Of a stretch of DNA of 64,000 nt, positions 27,593 through 35,845 are shown piece after piece; positions within the stretch are counted from its first letter, which is position 1; each line of letters begins with the position of its first letter. Both the position numbers and the translations under genes were made by a program. The stretch spans positions 1 through 64,000 of the forward strand of contig NZ_CALHVM010000058.1 of the NCBI RefSeq assembly GCF_938039205.1, given 5' to 3'. Under the pieces are notes generated by a model. That model searched no databases and was not told where the DNA came from. It saw nothing but the letters and a program-made list of their open reading frames with translations. Source of the stretch: an uncultured Campylobacter sp. Its GTDB lineage: Bacteria; Campylobacterota; Campylobacteria; Campylobacterales; Campylobacteraceae.

Positions 27593-27894
27593 ATGTTTTT
27601 TCCTAGTATGTAGTGCGTAGTTTCATTCACTTTTTTTATGTTTATCTTGTTTTTTTCAGCCCAGTTTTCGATCACGTTTAGCGCATCGGGCGTTTTGTCT
27701 GCATTTTTTATCTTAAACACGTTCTCGCTGCCGCTCATCGCTACGAAGCCGCCAAGCGGTTTTAGGTGGTCGTTTAGTGTGATGATACTGCTTAAATTTA
27801 ACCCGTCGCAGTTGTTTAGTATGCGCCTAACCTGTGCGGCGGTTGCGTCGTTTTCGTTGTAGCCTAGTTGGTTTAAAAGAGCTGAAATTTCCAT
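27589..27894 (-). CDS. Unknown 101-aa protein coupled to rclA
   Basis: Not recognised. It is a small soluble protein, 101 residues, without signal peptide or membrane segment. It has one Cys (NNCDGLNLSSII) and a C-terminal alpha/beta stretch (VFKIKNADKTPDALNVIENWAEKNKINI). Its stop overlaps the rclA start (ATGA), and prfB ends 11 bp upstream, so it is translated together with rclA. The tight coupling suggests a role in the same redox process, but this is guilt by association only. Confidence 0.75.
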   Translation of the reverse strand: MEISALLNQLGYNENDATAAQVRRILNNCDGLNLSSIITLNDHLKPLGGFVAMSGSENVFKIKNADKTPDALNVIENWAEKNKINIKKVNETTHYILGKNI

Positions 27895-27905
27895 ATTTTT
27901 CCTTT

Positions 27906-29006
27906 CTAGTTTATGCTTTTTTGGCTTACCAAAACGCCCTCGATGAGCTTTTTTATATCGCCGTCTAGTATCGCGTCGGTTTGGCTGTATGCCTCGCCGC
28001 TGCGGTTGTCTTTAACCTGCTGATACGGGAAAAGCACGTAGGAGCGGATCTGATGCCCCCAGCCAATCTCGCTTTTTTCGATACTGCCGGCGGCTTCTTG
28101 CTGTTTCATTAATTCTAGTTCGTACAGGCGCGATTTTAGCATTTTCATCGCGGTGGCCTTATTTTTGTGCTGGCTGCGGTCGTTTTGACACTGCACGACG
28201 ATGCCGGTGGGTGCGTGAGTGATACGCACGGCAGACTCGGTTTTATTTACGTGCTGACCGCCTGCTCCGCCTGCGCGGTAGGTGTCGATTTTTAGATCTT
28301 TTTCGTCGATTTCTATCTCGATGTCATCGTCGATCTCGGGGCTTACCATCACGCTGGTAAAGCTCGTGTGACGGCGACCTGCGCTATCAAACGGGCTGGT
28401 TCGTACTAAGCGGTGGATACCGTTTTCAGCCTTTAGGTAGCCGTAAGCGTTTACGCCTTTAACGATAAAGCTCACGTCCTTTAGCCCGGCTTCTTCGCCC
28501 TCTTGAAAGTCCAGAGTTTCGACCTTAAAGCCCTCTCTTTCGCAAAAGCGCAGGTACATGCGGTATAGCATGCTAGCCCAGTCGTTACTCTCCGTGCCGC
28601 CTGCGCCCGGGTGGATGGTGACGATGGCGTTTTTGCCGTCGTCCTCGCCGCTAAGTAGCATAGAAATCTCTAAATTTACGATCTTATCCTCTAACTCGCC
28701 AGCCTCGGCAAAGAGCGAATTTATCGTCTCTTCGTCGTTTTCAGAGTTTGCCAGCTCGTATAGATCCTTTGCGTCGTCTACGGCGCTTTTGGCATTTAGG
28801 AAATTATTTAAGATATTTGAAATTTTCGTTTTTTCTTTGCCGATGGCGCCCGCTTTTGCGATGTCTTGCCAGAAATTTTGATCGTTTTCCATCTCCTCGA
28901 TCTCTTTTAGGCGAGCTTTGATACTCTCGGGTTTTACGACGCCCGCGATATTTTCTACTTTCGTGTTTAGGGTTTTTAGGAGTTCCGTGTATTCGTAATT
29001 ATCCAA
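27906..29006 (-). CDS. prfB: Peptide chain release factor 2
   Basis: Recognises UGA and UAA stop codons and triggers peptide release. It has the RF2 tripeptide region ([14 protein letters not shown]) and the catalytic GGQ in [17 protein letters not shown]. The 366-residue frame is continuous from the first Met, so there is no programmed +1 frameshift as in E. coli prfB. First gene of a minus-strand run that continues into the 101-aa gene, rclA and the Sel1 gene. Confidence 0.96.
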   Translation of the reverse strand: MDNYEYTELLKTLNTKVENIAGVVKPESIKARLKEIEEMENDQNFWQDIAKAGAIGKEKTKISNILNNFLNAKSAVDDAKDLYELANSENDEETINSLFAEAGELEDKIVNLEISMLLSGEDDGKNAIVTIHPGAGGTESNDWASMLYRMYLRFCEREGFKVETLDFQEGEEAGLKDVSFIVKGVNAYGYLKAENGIHRLVRTSPFDSAGRRHTSFTSVMVSPEIDDDIEIEIDEKDLKIDTYRAGGAGGQHVNKTESAVRITHAPTGIVVQCQNDRSQHKNKATAMKMLKSRLYELELMKQQEAAGSIEKSEIGWGHQIRSYVLFPYQQVKDNRSGEAYSQTDAILDGDIKKLIEGVLVSQKSIN

Positions 29007-29038
29007 AATTTAAGACCTTTTTTGTGCTTTTTGGCGTG

Positions 29039-29044
29039 ATTATA
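29039..29044 (-). promoter_or_regulatory. -10 element for prfB
   Basis: ATTATA on the plus strand reads TATAAT on the minus strand, 33 bp upstream of the prfB start codon. The spacing and AT-rich surroundings fit a Campylobacter sigma-70 promoter. Confidence 0.6.
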
Positions 29045-29075
29045 ACATATTTGTAAGAGTAAAGATAAAATTTGC

Positions 29076-29081
29076 TATAAT
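29076..29081 (+). promoter_or_regulatory. -10 element for panC-rimO-tilS
   Basis: GCTATAATCGCGCG contains TATAAT, 32 bp upstream of the panC ATG. It is divergent from the prfB promoter, with the two -10 boxes about 32 bp apart. Confidence 0.65.
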
Positions 29082-29113
29082 CGCGCGTTAAAATTAAACA
29101 TAAAGAAGAGAAA

Positions 29114-29935
29114 ATGCAAATTTTAAAAACAGCAGAACAGCTGCGAGATTTTGTCGCGGCAAATCCCGAAAATATCGGCTTCGTACCTACGATGGGCGCG
29201 CTTCACGATGGGCACGCTAGCCTCATAAAAAGATGCGTAGCAGAAAACAAAACCGCGATCGTTTCGACCTTCGTAAACCCGACTCAGTTTTTGGCGGGCG
29301 AGGACTTTGATAGCTATCCCAAAAACGAACAAAACGACGCTAAAATTTGCGAGGAGCTGGGCGTGCATGCGATGTTTGCGCCTGAGGCTAGGGAGCTATA
29401 TTTTGATACCGAGCCGCTAATCAGCGCGCCTGAAAATTTAGCGAGTGTGCTTGAGGGCAAGACTCGCCCTGGACACTTTGACGGCGTGCTTCGCGTGCTA
29501 AATAAACTCTTTAATCTAACAAACGCAAAGCGCGTCTATATGGGCAAAAAGGACGCGCAGCAGCTACTCATCGTGCGAAATTTCGTAAAAACCTGTTTTT
29601 TAAATTTAGAGATCGTGCCTTGCGAGATCGTTCGCGCGCGCGACGGACTGGCGCTTAGCTCGCGAAACGCCTACCTAGACGAGGGGCAAAAGCTAGAGGC
29701 GCTTAAGCTTTCGCATTCGCTTAAAAAAGCTTCAAATTTGATCGCGGCAGGCGAGCTAAGCGCACAAACGATAAAAGGCGAGATGCTACAAACCCTAGAG
29801 CCGCTAAACGTCGATTACGTCGCGATCGTCGATAGAAATTTAAACGAGATCTCGCTAATAGAACCGGACAACACCATCATCCTGGTCGCCGCGTATGTGG
29901 GCAAAACGCGCCTGATCGACAATCTGTGGGTATAA
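29114..29935 (+). CDS. panC: Pantothenate synthetase
   Basis: Condenses pantoate with beta-alanine using ATP, the last step to vitamin B5. Signature [14 protein letters not shown] with the HxGH-type ATP site, then [27 protein letters not shown] and LSSRNAYL. The length of 273 residues is typical. No panB or panD is adjacent; rimO starts 2 bp after the stop. Confidence 0.96.
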   Translation: MQILKTAEQLRDFVAANPENIGFVPTMGALHDGHASLIKRCVAENKTAIVSTFVNPTQFLAGEDFDSYPKNEQNDAKICEELGVHAMFAPEARELYFDTEPLISAPENLASVLEGKTRPGHFDGVLRVLNKLFNLTNAKRVYMGKKDAQQLLIVRNFVKTCFLNLEIVPCEIVRARDGLALSSRNAYLDEGQKLEALKLSHSLKKASNLIAAGELSAQTIKGEMLQTLEPLNVDYVAIVDRNLNEISLIEPDNTIILVAAYVGKTRLIDNLWV

Positions 29936-29936
29936 G

Positions 29937-31244
29937 ATGGGCAAACTTCACTTAGTATCATTAGGCTGTAACAAAAATTTGGTGGACTCCGAGATCATGC
30001 TCGGACGCCTCTCAAACTATGAGATCACGCCAGATGTCGCCTCTGCTGACGTCATTATCGTAAACACCTGCGGCTTTATAAATTCGGCAAAAGAGGAGAG
30101 CATCCGCGCGATCCTGGATATGCACGAAGCGCGCAAAAAAGGCTCCCTGCTCGTAGTCACGGGCTGCCTCATGCAGCGCTACCGCGAGGAGCTGATGAAA
30201 GAGCTGCCCGAGGTTGATCTATTTACCGGCGTCGGAGACTACGACAAGATCGATGAAATCATCCTAAAAAAGCAAAATTTATTTAGCCCGGATACCTACC
30301 TGCAAGCAAGCGAAGAGCGTGTGATAACGGGCTCAAACTACCACGCCTACATCAAAATTTCAGAGGGCTGTAACCAAAAATGTAGCTTCTGCGCGATCCC
30401 GACCTTTAAAGGTAAGCTAAAATCCCGTGCGCTGGAAAACATCGTAGACGAGGTGCAAAAGCTCGTAAAAAAGGGCTACTACGACTTTAGCTTCCTCTCG
30501 CAAGACAGCAGCTCGTATATGCGCGATCACGCGGTTAGCGACGGGCTTATCTCGCTAATTGACGCAGTAGAAAAGATCGAGGGCGTCAAAACCGCGCGCA
30601 TACTTTATCTCTATCCTAGCACAACCTCAAACGCGCTAATAGAGCGCATCATCGCCTCGCCGGTGTTTGTAAACTACTTTGATATGCCGATCCAGCACGC
30701 GAGCGACAAAATGCTAAAAATAATGAGGCGCGGAAGCGGCGCGGTGCGGATAAAAGAGCTTTTAAATTTGATGAAAAAGGCACCTGGTGCGTTTTTACGA
30801 ACGGGCGTCATCGTCGGACACCCGGGCGAGGGTGAAGCTGAATTTGACGAGCTTTGCGCGTTTTTGCAGGAGTTTAAATTTGACCGCGTTTCGGCGTTTG
30901 CATATTCGAAAGAGGAGGACACGCTCTCATACGAGATGGAGCAGGTGCCCGCCAAAATCATCTCAAAGCGCTTAAGCAAGATCGAAAATATCACTCGAGC
31001 CGCGATCGAGGCGAGCTTCGCGCAGGAGCTAGGGCAAAAATTTATCGTTTCGCTCGAGGGCGAAAGCAGCGAGGGCGAGATGTTTTACGCCGCGAAAAAG
31101 GCGCTGTGGGACAAGGACATCGACGGCGAAATTTTGATCAACGAAAGCGACGTGGAGCAGCTAGAAACCGGCGGTCGCTACTGGTGCGAGATCACGCAGG
31201 TAGCGGGCGCCCAGGCGCTAGGCAAGATCACGGCAAAGGCCTAA
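29937..31244 (+). CDS. rimO: Ribosomal protein S12 methylthiotransferase RimO
   Basis: Radical-SAM enzyme that methylthiolates the conserved Asp of ribosomal protein S12. N-terminal UPF0004 domain with [11 protein letters not shown] and VNTCGFI and VTGCLMQR Cys residues for the auxiliary cluster; radical-SAM triad in [12 protein letters not shown]-terminal TRAM domain. The LGCNKN start and [11 protein letters not shown] context distinguish it from MiaB, which is also in this window at 37961. The length is 435 residues. Confidence 0.95.
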   Translation: MGKLHLVSLGCNKNLVDSEIMLGRLSNYEITPDVASADVIIVNTCGFINSAKEESIRAILDMHEARKKGSLLVVTGCLMQRYREELMKELPEVDLFTGVGDYDKIDEIILKKQNLFSPDTYLQASEERVITGSNYHAYIKISEGCNQKCSFCAIPTFKGKLKSRALENIVDEVQKLVKKGYYDFSFLSQDSSSYMRDHAVSDGLISLIDAVEKIEGVKTARILYLYPSTTSNALIERIIASPVFVNYFDMPIQHASDKMLKIMRRGSGAVRIKELLNLMKKAPGAFLRTGVIVGHPGEGEAEFDELCAFLQEFKFDRVSAFAYSKEEDTLSYEMEQVPAKIISKRLSKIENITRAAIEASFAQELGQKFIVSLEGESSEGEMFYAAKKALWDKDIDGEILINESDVEQLETGGRYWCEITQVAGAQALGKITAKA

Positions 31245-31245
31245 A

Positions 31246-32232
31246 ATGCTAAGCGCGCCAGTTTTACATAAGCTAAAATCGGGGCGAAATCTGCTTGCAT
31301 TTTCGCACGGCGTCGATAGTACGGCACTTTTTTACCTTTTGGACGAGGCGGGCGTGAAATTTGACCTTGCGATCGTGGACTATAACGTCCGCGCGCAAAG
31401 TAAGGACGAGGTCGCCTCGGCACGAGATCTGGCGGCTAAATTTAACAAACAAATCTACGTAAAAAGCGTACAGCTGGGCGCTTCAAATTTCGAACACGAG
31501 GCGCGCGCGGCCAGATATGATTTTTTCGCCGAAATTTGCCGCGAGCGGGGATATGAAAATTTGATCTTGGCGCATCAGTTTGATGATAAATTCGAGTGGT
31601 TTTTGATGCAGCTTGGGCGCGGCGCGGGGCTTAGCGAGCTGCTTGGCATGCAGGAGCTTGAGACTCGCGAGGATTACGTGATCGCTCGTCCGCTTCTAGG
31701 CGTGCGAAAGTGCGAGCTGGAGCGGTTTTTGCGTGAGCGAAACCTAAAATACTTCACCGACGAGACGAATTTGACGGACCGGTTTAAGCGCGGATTTATT
31801 CGCGCTAAATTTAGCGAGCCGTTTTTGGACGAATATTTTAACGGCGTGAAAAAGAGCTTTGAGTTTTTGGCGGCCGATGCGTTAAATTTAGCTCCCGAAA
31901 TTTCTAATCCTGCGCTTAAAATTTACCTCGTAAAACGCGGTGCAAACGAGCTTCGCGGCGTGGGTCTTACCTGCAAGCGGCTAGGACTCGTGCTAAGCTC
32001 GGCGCAGCGAAGCGAATGCGCACGCTGCCTAGAAAATGGCACGGGCTGCGTGCTAGGCGGTAAGGTAGCCGTCGGGGCTGGCGCAAAAATTATTCTCGTA
32101 ACGCCATATATCAAAGCCGCGATGGAAAAGAAATTTAAAGAAGCGTGCCGCACCCTAAAAATCCCGCCGATAAATCGCGGATTTTTATTTGCCGAGGGCG
32201 CGGATCTTGCGCTATTTGAGGAGCTTTTATGA
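31246..32232 (+). CDS. tilS: tRNA(Ile)-lysidine synthase
   Basis: Converts C34 of the CAU-anticodon tRNA-Ile to lysidine so that it reads AUA. PP-loop at residues ~19-25 reads SHGVDS in place of the usual SGGxDS, followed by VDYNVRAQSKDE and HEARAARYDFF, then LILAHQFDDKFEWFLMQLGRGAG. The length of 328 residues matches the short epsilon-proteobacterial form without the long C-terminal domains. It begins 2 bp after rimO; its stop overlaps the start of a dead phosphoesterase gene. Confidence 0.92.
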   Translation: MLSAPVLHKLKSGRNLLAFSHGVDSTALFYLLDEAGVKFDLAIVDYNVRAQSKDEVASARDLAAKFNKQIYVKSVQLGASNFEHEARAARYDFFAEICRERGYENLILAHQFDDKFEWFLMQLGRGAGLSELLGMQELETREDYVIARPLLGVRKCELERFLRERNLKYFTDETNLTDRFKRGFIRAKFSEPFLDEYFNGVKKSFEFLAADALNLAPEISNPALKIYLVKRGANELRGVGLTCKRLGLVLSSAQRSECARCLENGTGCVLGGKVAVGAGAKIILVTPYIKAAMEKKFKEACRTLKIPPINRGFLFAEGADLALFEELL

Positions 32233-32390
32233 ACGTTTGTTTTACCTCCGATCTGCACTTCGGCCACTAGCCGGTGCTGAAAAAATACCCGAATTTTAGA
32301 AAAGGCGCAAATGTGGTTGAGATGGATGAAAATCTCGTCATTGCTTGAAATGCGTGTGATGCCGTCTATTATCTGATAAACTAAGTATTG
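32229..32390 (+). pseudogene. Remnant of a metallophosphoesterase gene
   Basis: ATG 32229 overlaps the tilS stop (ATGA). The frame reads MNVCFTSDLHFGH, the N-terminal metal-binding motif of calcineurin-like phosphoesterases, then TAG at 32268-32270. It continues PVLKKYPNFRKGANVVEMDENLVIA, TGA at 32346-32348, NACDAVYYLIN. The second stop replaces what is normally Trp in a WN-type motif. The catalytic remainder is missing, and the sequence turns AT-rich at about 32385, where unrelated DNA begins. Confidence 0.85.
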
Positions 32391-32531
32391 CCTCTTCTGT
32401 TGTTCACGGTTATAATATTTTGGCTTTTATACAAGAACAATGTAAATCTGCTAAAAATTAATTCAAAAAATATTTAAAATATGCTATTGTTTCATATGCT
32501 AGATAATATTATTTAATAGAGGATTATAAAA

Positions 32532-33302
32532 ATGTCGCAAACAAAAGAGAAAATCAAGATATTTTCAAAATTTAGACCGTTTGTTCATAGCGGCGAAATA
32601 GATGTTCATTCTAATTTTGTATGTTCGCTTTATTCTGACAGTAATAAGCGCTTAAGAGGCATATTGGAAAATAAACAACTTTACGCTCCTAATTTTACTA
32701 CCTTTAATGACGCTAGAGAGGGTTGGTTTAACGCTATATATAAACAAGGAATTAGTATTAAAGAAGTGTTAGATAATATGTATGAAAGAAAACTAGAAAA
32801 AAATATATGTTGTTTTAGTGAGAAATTTGATGATTTTGAGAAAAACGGTAAATATAGAAATCACGAGCTACTTATGTGGGCACATTATGCAAATAGTCAT
32901 CTAGGGCTAAGGATAGATTTTAGTGTAAAAGAAGCATTTCGTAGAAAATATGTAAAAAAGGTAAGATATCGTCAGAAAATTAAAGATATCAATATTTATG
33001 AAGGTAAATCATATTTCCATTCTGAAAAAAACATAATCGATATATTAACCAGAAAAGATAATGTTTGGGAATATGAGCATGAATATAGGGCAATATTGGA
33101 CAATGTTTGCAATAATGTAGATATAGATATAGAGCGTATAGTTCTAGGAAGGGGATTTTTGCCTAGAGTTAATTATGGCGAAAACAATATAGCTTGCAAT
33201 TTAAAATGTTTAGTAAATGCTATAAAGCATATATTAAACGACAATAAAGTAAAAATTAGCATGTATAAAAGCAGATATGATGATGAGCTTATAGATATCT
33301 AA
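32532..33302 (+). CDS. DUF2971 family protein, probably acquired
   Basis: Function unknown. The 256-residue protein shows the DUF2971 layout: LYAPNFTTFNDAREGW near residue 55, CCFSEK at ~95, LLMWAHYANSHLGLRIDF at ~115-132 and NVWEYEHEYRAIL near ~180. The gene is strongly AT-rich (codons such as aaa, aat, ata dominate), unlike the surrounding genes, and it contains few of the genome's AAATTT words. It sits between a truncated phosphoesterase and a 14-bp inverted repeat. These signs indicate horizontal transfer. A possible promoter (TATTATTTAATAG region) and GAGGA precede the ATG. Between 32390 and 32531 a short open stretch (LSIASSVVHGYNILAF) may be another remnant. Confidence 0.8.
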   Translation: MSQTKEKIKIFSKFRPFVHSGEIDVHSNFVCSLYSDSNKRLRGILENKQLYAPNFTTFNDAREGWFNAIYKQGISIKEVLDNMYERKLEKNICCFSEKFDDFEKNGKYRNHELLMWAHYANSHLGLRIDFSVKEAFRRKYVKKVRYRQKIKDINIYEGKSYFHSEKNIIDILTRKDNVWEYEHEYRAILDNVCNNVDIDIERIVLGRGFLPRVNYGENNIACNLKCLVNAIKHILNDNKVKISMYKSRYDDELIDI

Positions 33303-33330
33303 GATACAAACAAAAATTGATTTATAATAT

Positions 33331-33365
33331 CTTGAACTTAGTAGCCCTTGACTACTAAGTTCAAG
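33331..33365. terminator. 14-bp perfect inverted repeat, likely bidirectional terminator
   Basis: CTTGAACTTAGTAG (33331-33344) pairs perfectly with 33352-33365 around the loop CCCTTGA. It lies between the convergent DUF2971 and PAS-protein genes. The plus side continues TAAATTTATT, so a strict T-run is lacking, but the hairpin is strong and its position fits a shared terminator. It could also mark the right edge of the acquired segment. Confidence 0.6.
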
Positions 33366-33387
33366 TAAATTTATTGGTCGTAAACTA

Positions 33388-34740
33388 TCACTCCCCGTAT
33401 TTTTTCTTTAGATCGTCCCACGTCACCAGCGTGCGTTTGCCCTCTAGGCTGCGGATGCGCGTGACGTCTTGCATCATCTCTAGCACCCCCTTAAATACGC
33501 CGTTTTCATCGCGCACTGCGGCGTAGTAGATGTAGATAAATTTGCCGTGAAGCTCCAGCCAAAAGTCGATCTCATCGCGCTCGCCCTTACGAAACGCATC
33601 GATGATCTCTAGCACGCTAGCTACGCTCTCGCGCGGGTGGCAGTTTTTCACGTCGCGCCCGATGACGCCGGCACTTCGCGGAAATACGCGGTGCTTGGTG
33701 TCGGTGTAAAATTTCACGATCTCGTTTTCATCGACGAATGAGAGGTCAACGGGCATATGCTTATAAATGAGATTGATTTGCTCTAGCGTAAGCTTGCCCG
33801 TGGCGACGTCAAAAACCGCGTTTTTATCGCTGTTCGCGTTTGGATTTAGCCCGTATTTACTCATCAAATTTGACAGCTCTTTTAGGAAATTCGGATTTAA
33901 AACCGCTTCGTTTAGGTTGTCGTTTTGTAAATTTGCCGCGCTTAAATTTGACTCGCTTTGTAAATTTACGTCCTTTAAATTTGCCTCCGAGCTGCTACCG
34001 GACTCCAAATTTAACGGATAAAATTCGCTCGGCTTTTCGATGAGAAAATACCCGATCTCGTCATCACCTCGTCTCATCGCGCGAAACTCATCCTCGCTGA
34101 TTAGCTCCAGCGACGTCGGATAGAGCGCCGCCTCCTCGCGTCCGAGCAGATCGAGTAGATTTTCGTAGATCTCGTGCTGAGCCGCGATAAACTCATCCGC
34201 CTTGCCGCACTCTAGCAGCTCGCGCGCTGCGGCGATACCGTCGCGGACCTTGTTATCAAAGCTCCACATAAAGCGCGACGGGCGGTCAAATCCCTTGTTT
34301 TCGAGCATTGAGTAGAGCTGGTGCTGTTTTCTAGCAAAGTGCGTTCTGTTAAAGCCGCCCAGTTTGTCGTAAATTTCAAGCCATTCGTTTTTGATAAATT
34401 TCTTTTTTAGCAGCTCTTTTGCCTTTGCGATTAGTTCGCGCGCGGCATCGTTTTCGTCGATGTAGGTGGCGATAGGGTGGTCTTTTGGTAAATTGGGGCG
34501 CTCGGCTGTTAGGATACCGCGCAGGATTTCTGATAGCTCGGCGGCGTTTTCATCGATAAACTCGCTCTTAAAGCCTAAATTTAGCAAATTTGCGCGCACG
34601 TTTTTAAAATCGGCCGGCGTGAGTTTCGTTAGTTCGGATTTTGCAGCTTTTCTAGAGGCGAAAAAATTTACCGTTCCGTTAAGATAATCCCTTAAGATCG
34701 CAGTCGCCAAGGCAACGGCGGCGTTATTAAATTTAATCAT
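33388..34740 (-). CDS. DUF438 / hemerythrin-like / PAS domain protein
   Basis: Predicted cytoplasmic sensor of 450 residues. The N-terminal part (to ~80) fits DUF438. Residues ~85-225 form an alpha-helical block with KDHPIATYIDEN, FARKQHQLYSMLE and AAQHEIYENLL, where spaced His and Glu residues resemble a hemerythrin-type metal site. A low-complexity linker (~245-290) is made of NL and ANL units encoded by AAATTT words. The C-terminal ~130 residues form a PAS domain (LSFVDENEIVKFYTDTKHRVFPRSAGVIGRDVKNCHP). There is no kinase or output domain, so how it signals is unclear. Related proteins are thought to sense redox state or oxygen. Confidence 0.8.
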   Translation of the reverse strand: MIKFNNAAVALATAILRDYLNGTVNFFASRKAAKSELTKLTPADFKNVRANLLNLGFKSEFIDENAAELSEILRGILTAERPNLPKDHPIATYIDENDAARELIAKAKELLKKKFIKNEWLEIYDKLGGFNRTHFARKQHQLYSMLENKGFDRPSRFMWSFDNKVRDGIAAARELLECGKADEFIAAQHEIYENLLDLLGREEAALYPTSLELISEDEFRAMRRGDDEIGYFLIEKPSEFYPLNLESGSSSEANLKDVNLQSESNLSAANLQNDNLNEAVLNPNFLKELSNLMSKYGLNPNANSDKNAVFDVATGKLTLEQINLIYKHMPVDLSFVDENEIVKFYTDTKHRVFPRSAGVIGRDVKNCHPRESVASVLEIIDAFRKGERDEIDFWLELHGKFIYIYYAAVRDENGVFKGVLEMMQDVTRIRSLEGKRTLVTWDDLKKKYGE

Positions 34741-34800
34741 TTTTTATCCTTAACTTAAATTTTAAGGATTATACAAAAAGCGGAGAGTAAAAACTTTGAT

Positions 34801-35328
34801 TTATCTTAAGCTGTAAATTTTGACGCCAAAGGTCGCGTCGATTTTTTCGGCATCCTTGCGCATTTTGATCGGAAAGTCGATTTTTACGATATTTTCGTAG
34901 CTTTGTAGCGCATCCATAAACTCGTAAAATTTAGCAGGAGTTTTCATGGAGCCCATTACCGTTAGCTCGTAGACCGAGATCTCACCGTTTTTTGCGGCCT
35001 CTTTTGGCTCGCTTAGATTTACGTTCATAAAGTACTTTGAGGCAAATTGAGTAAAATTCTCTACGTCAAATTTGTTTTCAAGAGCTTCTAATACGGCCTT
35101 GTCGTTTTGCTTTATCTCGTTTAGGGCTTTTGATTTGGTGTCGTAGAGCCTTTGCGTTTGCGCACTTGCGGCGATTTGCATGCGACTTTCGTATTTTACC
35201 TGCTTGTATTCTTTGATACTCGGTACTAAAAAGCCAAATATCATCACAAGGCAAGCGACTATAAAAATTAGAATATAGATGAGTAATTTGGTAACGTCGA
35301 TATTTTGTAGGCTTCTATCTTTACTCAT
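34801..35328 (-). CDS. PilO-like inner-membrane protein
   Basis: 175 residues: a short cytoplasmic tail, one membrane helix (~14-37), a coiled-coil stretch (~40-80) and a C-terminal ferredoxin-like domain reading YELTVMGSMKTPAKFYEFMDAL .. ENIVKIDFPIKM. This is the pattern of PilO from type IV pilus assembly. It overlaps the preceding PilN-like gene by 8 bp and is the last gene of the trio. C. jejuni has uncharacterised membrane-protein genes at the equivalent place beside the miaB/nusA region. Homology to PilO is my inference from architecture and motif. Confidence 0.6.
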   Translation of the reverse strand: MSKDRSLQNIDVTKLLIYILIFIVACLVMIFGFLVPSIKEYKQVKYESRMQIAASAQTQRLYDTKSKALNEIKQNDKAVLEALENKFDVENFTQFASKYFMNVNLSEPKEAAKNGEISVYELTVMGSMKTPAKFYEFMDALQSYENIVKIDFPIKMRKDAEKIDATFGVKIYSLR

Positions 35329-35845
35329 TTTTACCCTCTAAGCTGTCGGTTTTATTTGTGCTGATGAAATTTAGCCAGCCGCTATCTAGTTGATAAAAAG
35401 AGGTATTTGACGTGTTAAAAATCGACTTTAGCGGCGTGGCGAGTAACATATTGTAAATATCTCGGCTAGGCGTAGTGCCTTTTACGACGAGTGAGTTTTT
35501 ATCCATCGAGATCTCGTGTAGCGTGATGCTTGAGGGGACAAGATCGAGTAGATTGCGCAGGCTTTGTTTTAAGACAGCATTTGAGGCCGCTATCTCGTTT
35601 GCGCTATCTCTTCTTTGCTTTAAAAGCGCAGTGAGCTCGTCGGCTTGTTTGATTTGCTCTTGCGTCTGCTCTTGTTTTTGTTTTAAAATTTGCGTTTCGT
35701 TTCGTAGCGAGTTACTTTTAAACTCAACAAAGAAATTTGCCGCAGCAAAAAGTAACACTATCGTAGCGATAAAAAACAGCCAAATTTTGCTAAAAAGGTT
35801 AAAAATCGGTTTTCTCTGAGGTCTTATAAAGCTATAACTAGTCAT
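35321..35845 (-). CDS. PilN-like inner-membrane protein
   Basis: 174 residues: a basic N-terminus, one membrane helix (~20-42), a coiled coil (~50-90, rich in Lys/Gln/Glu) and a C-terminal domain. The C-terminal block LLDLVPSSITLHEISMDKNSLVVKG, followed by SRDIYNMLLATPLKS, closely follows the PilN family pattern. It overlaps the genes on both sides by 8 bp. In type IV pilus and type II secretion systems PilN links the actin-like PilM to PilO across the inner membrane. Confidence 0.65.
   Translation of the reverse strand: MTSYSFIRPQRKPIFNLFSKIWLFFIATIVLLFAAANFFVEFKSNSLRNETQILKQKQEQTQEQIKQADELTALLKQRRDSANEIAASNAVLKQSLRNLLDLVPSSITLHEISMDKNSLVVKGTTPSRDIYNMLLATPLKSIFNTSNTSFYQLDSGWLNFISTNKTDSLEGKNE

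Noticed and set aside
27906..29006. Programmed frameshift in prfB
   Set aside because: The frame is continuous from the start codon; no internal UGA near codon 25.
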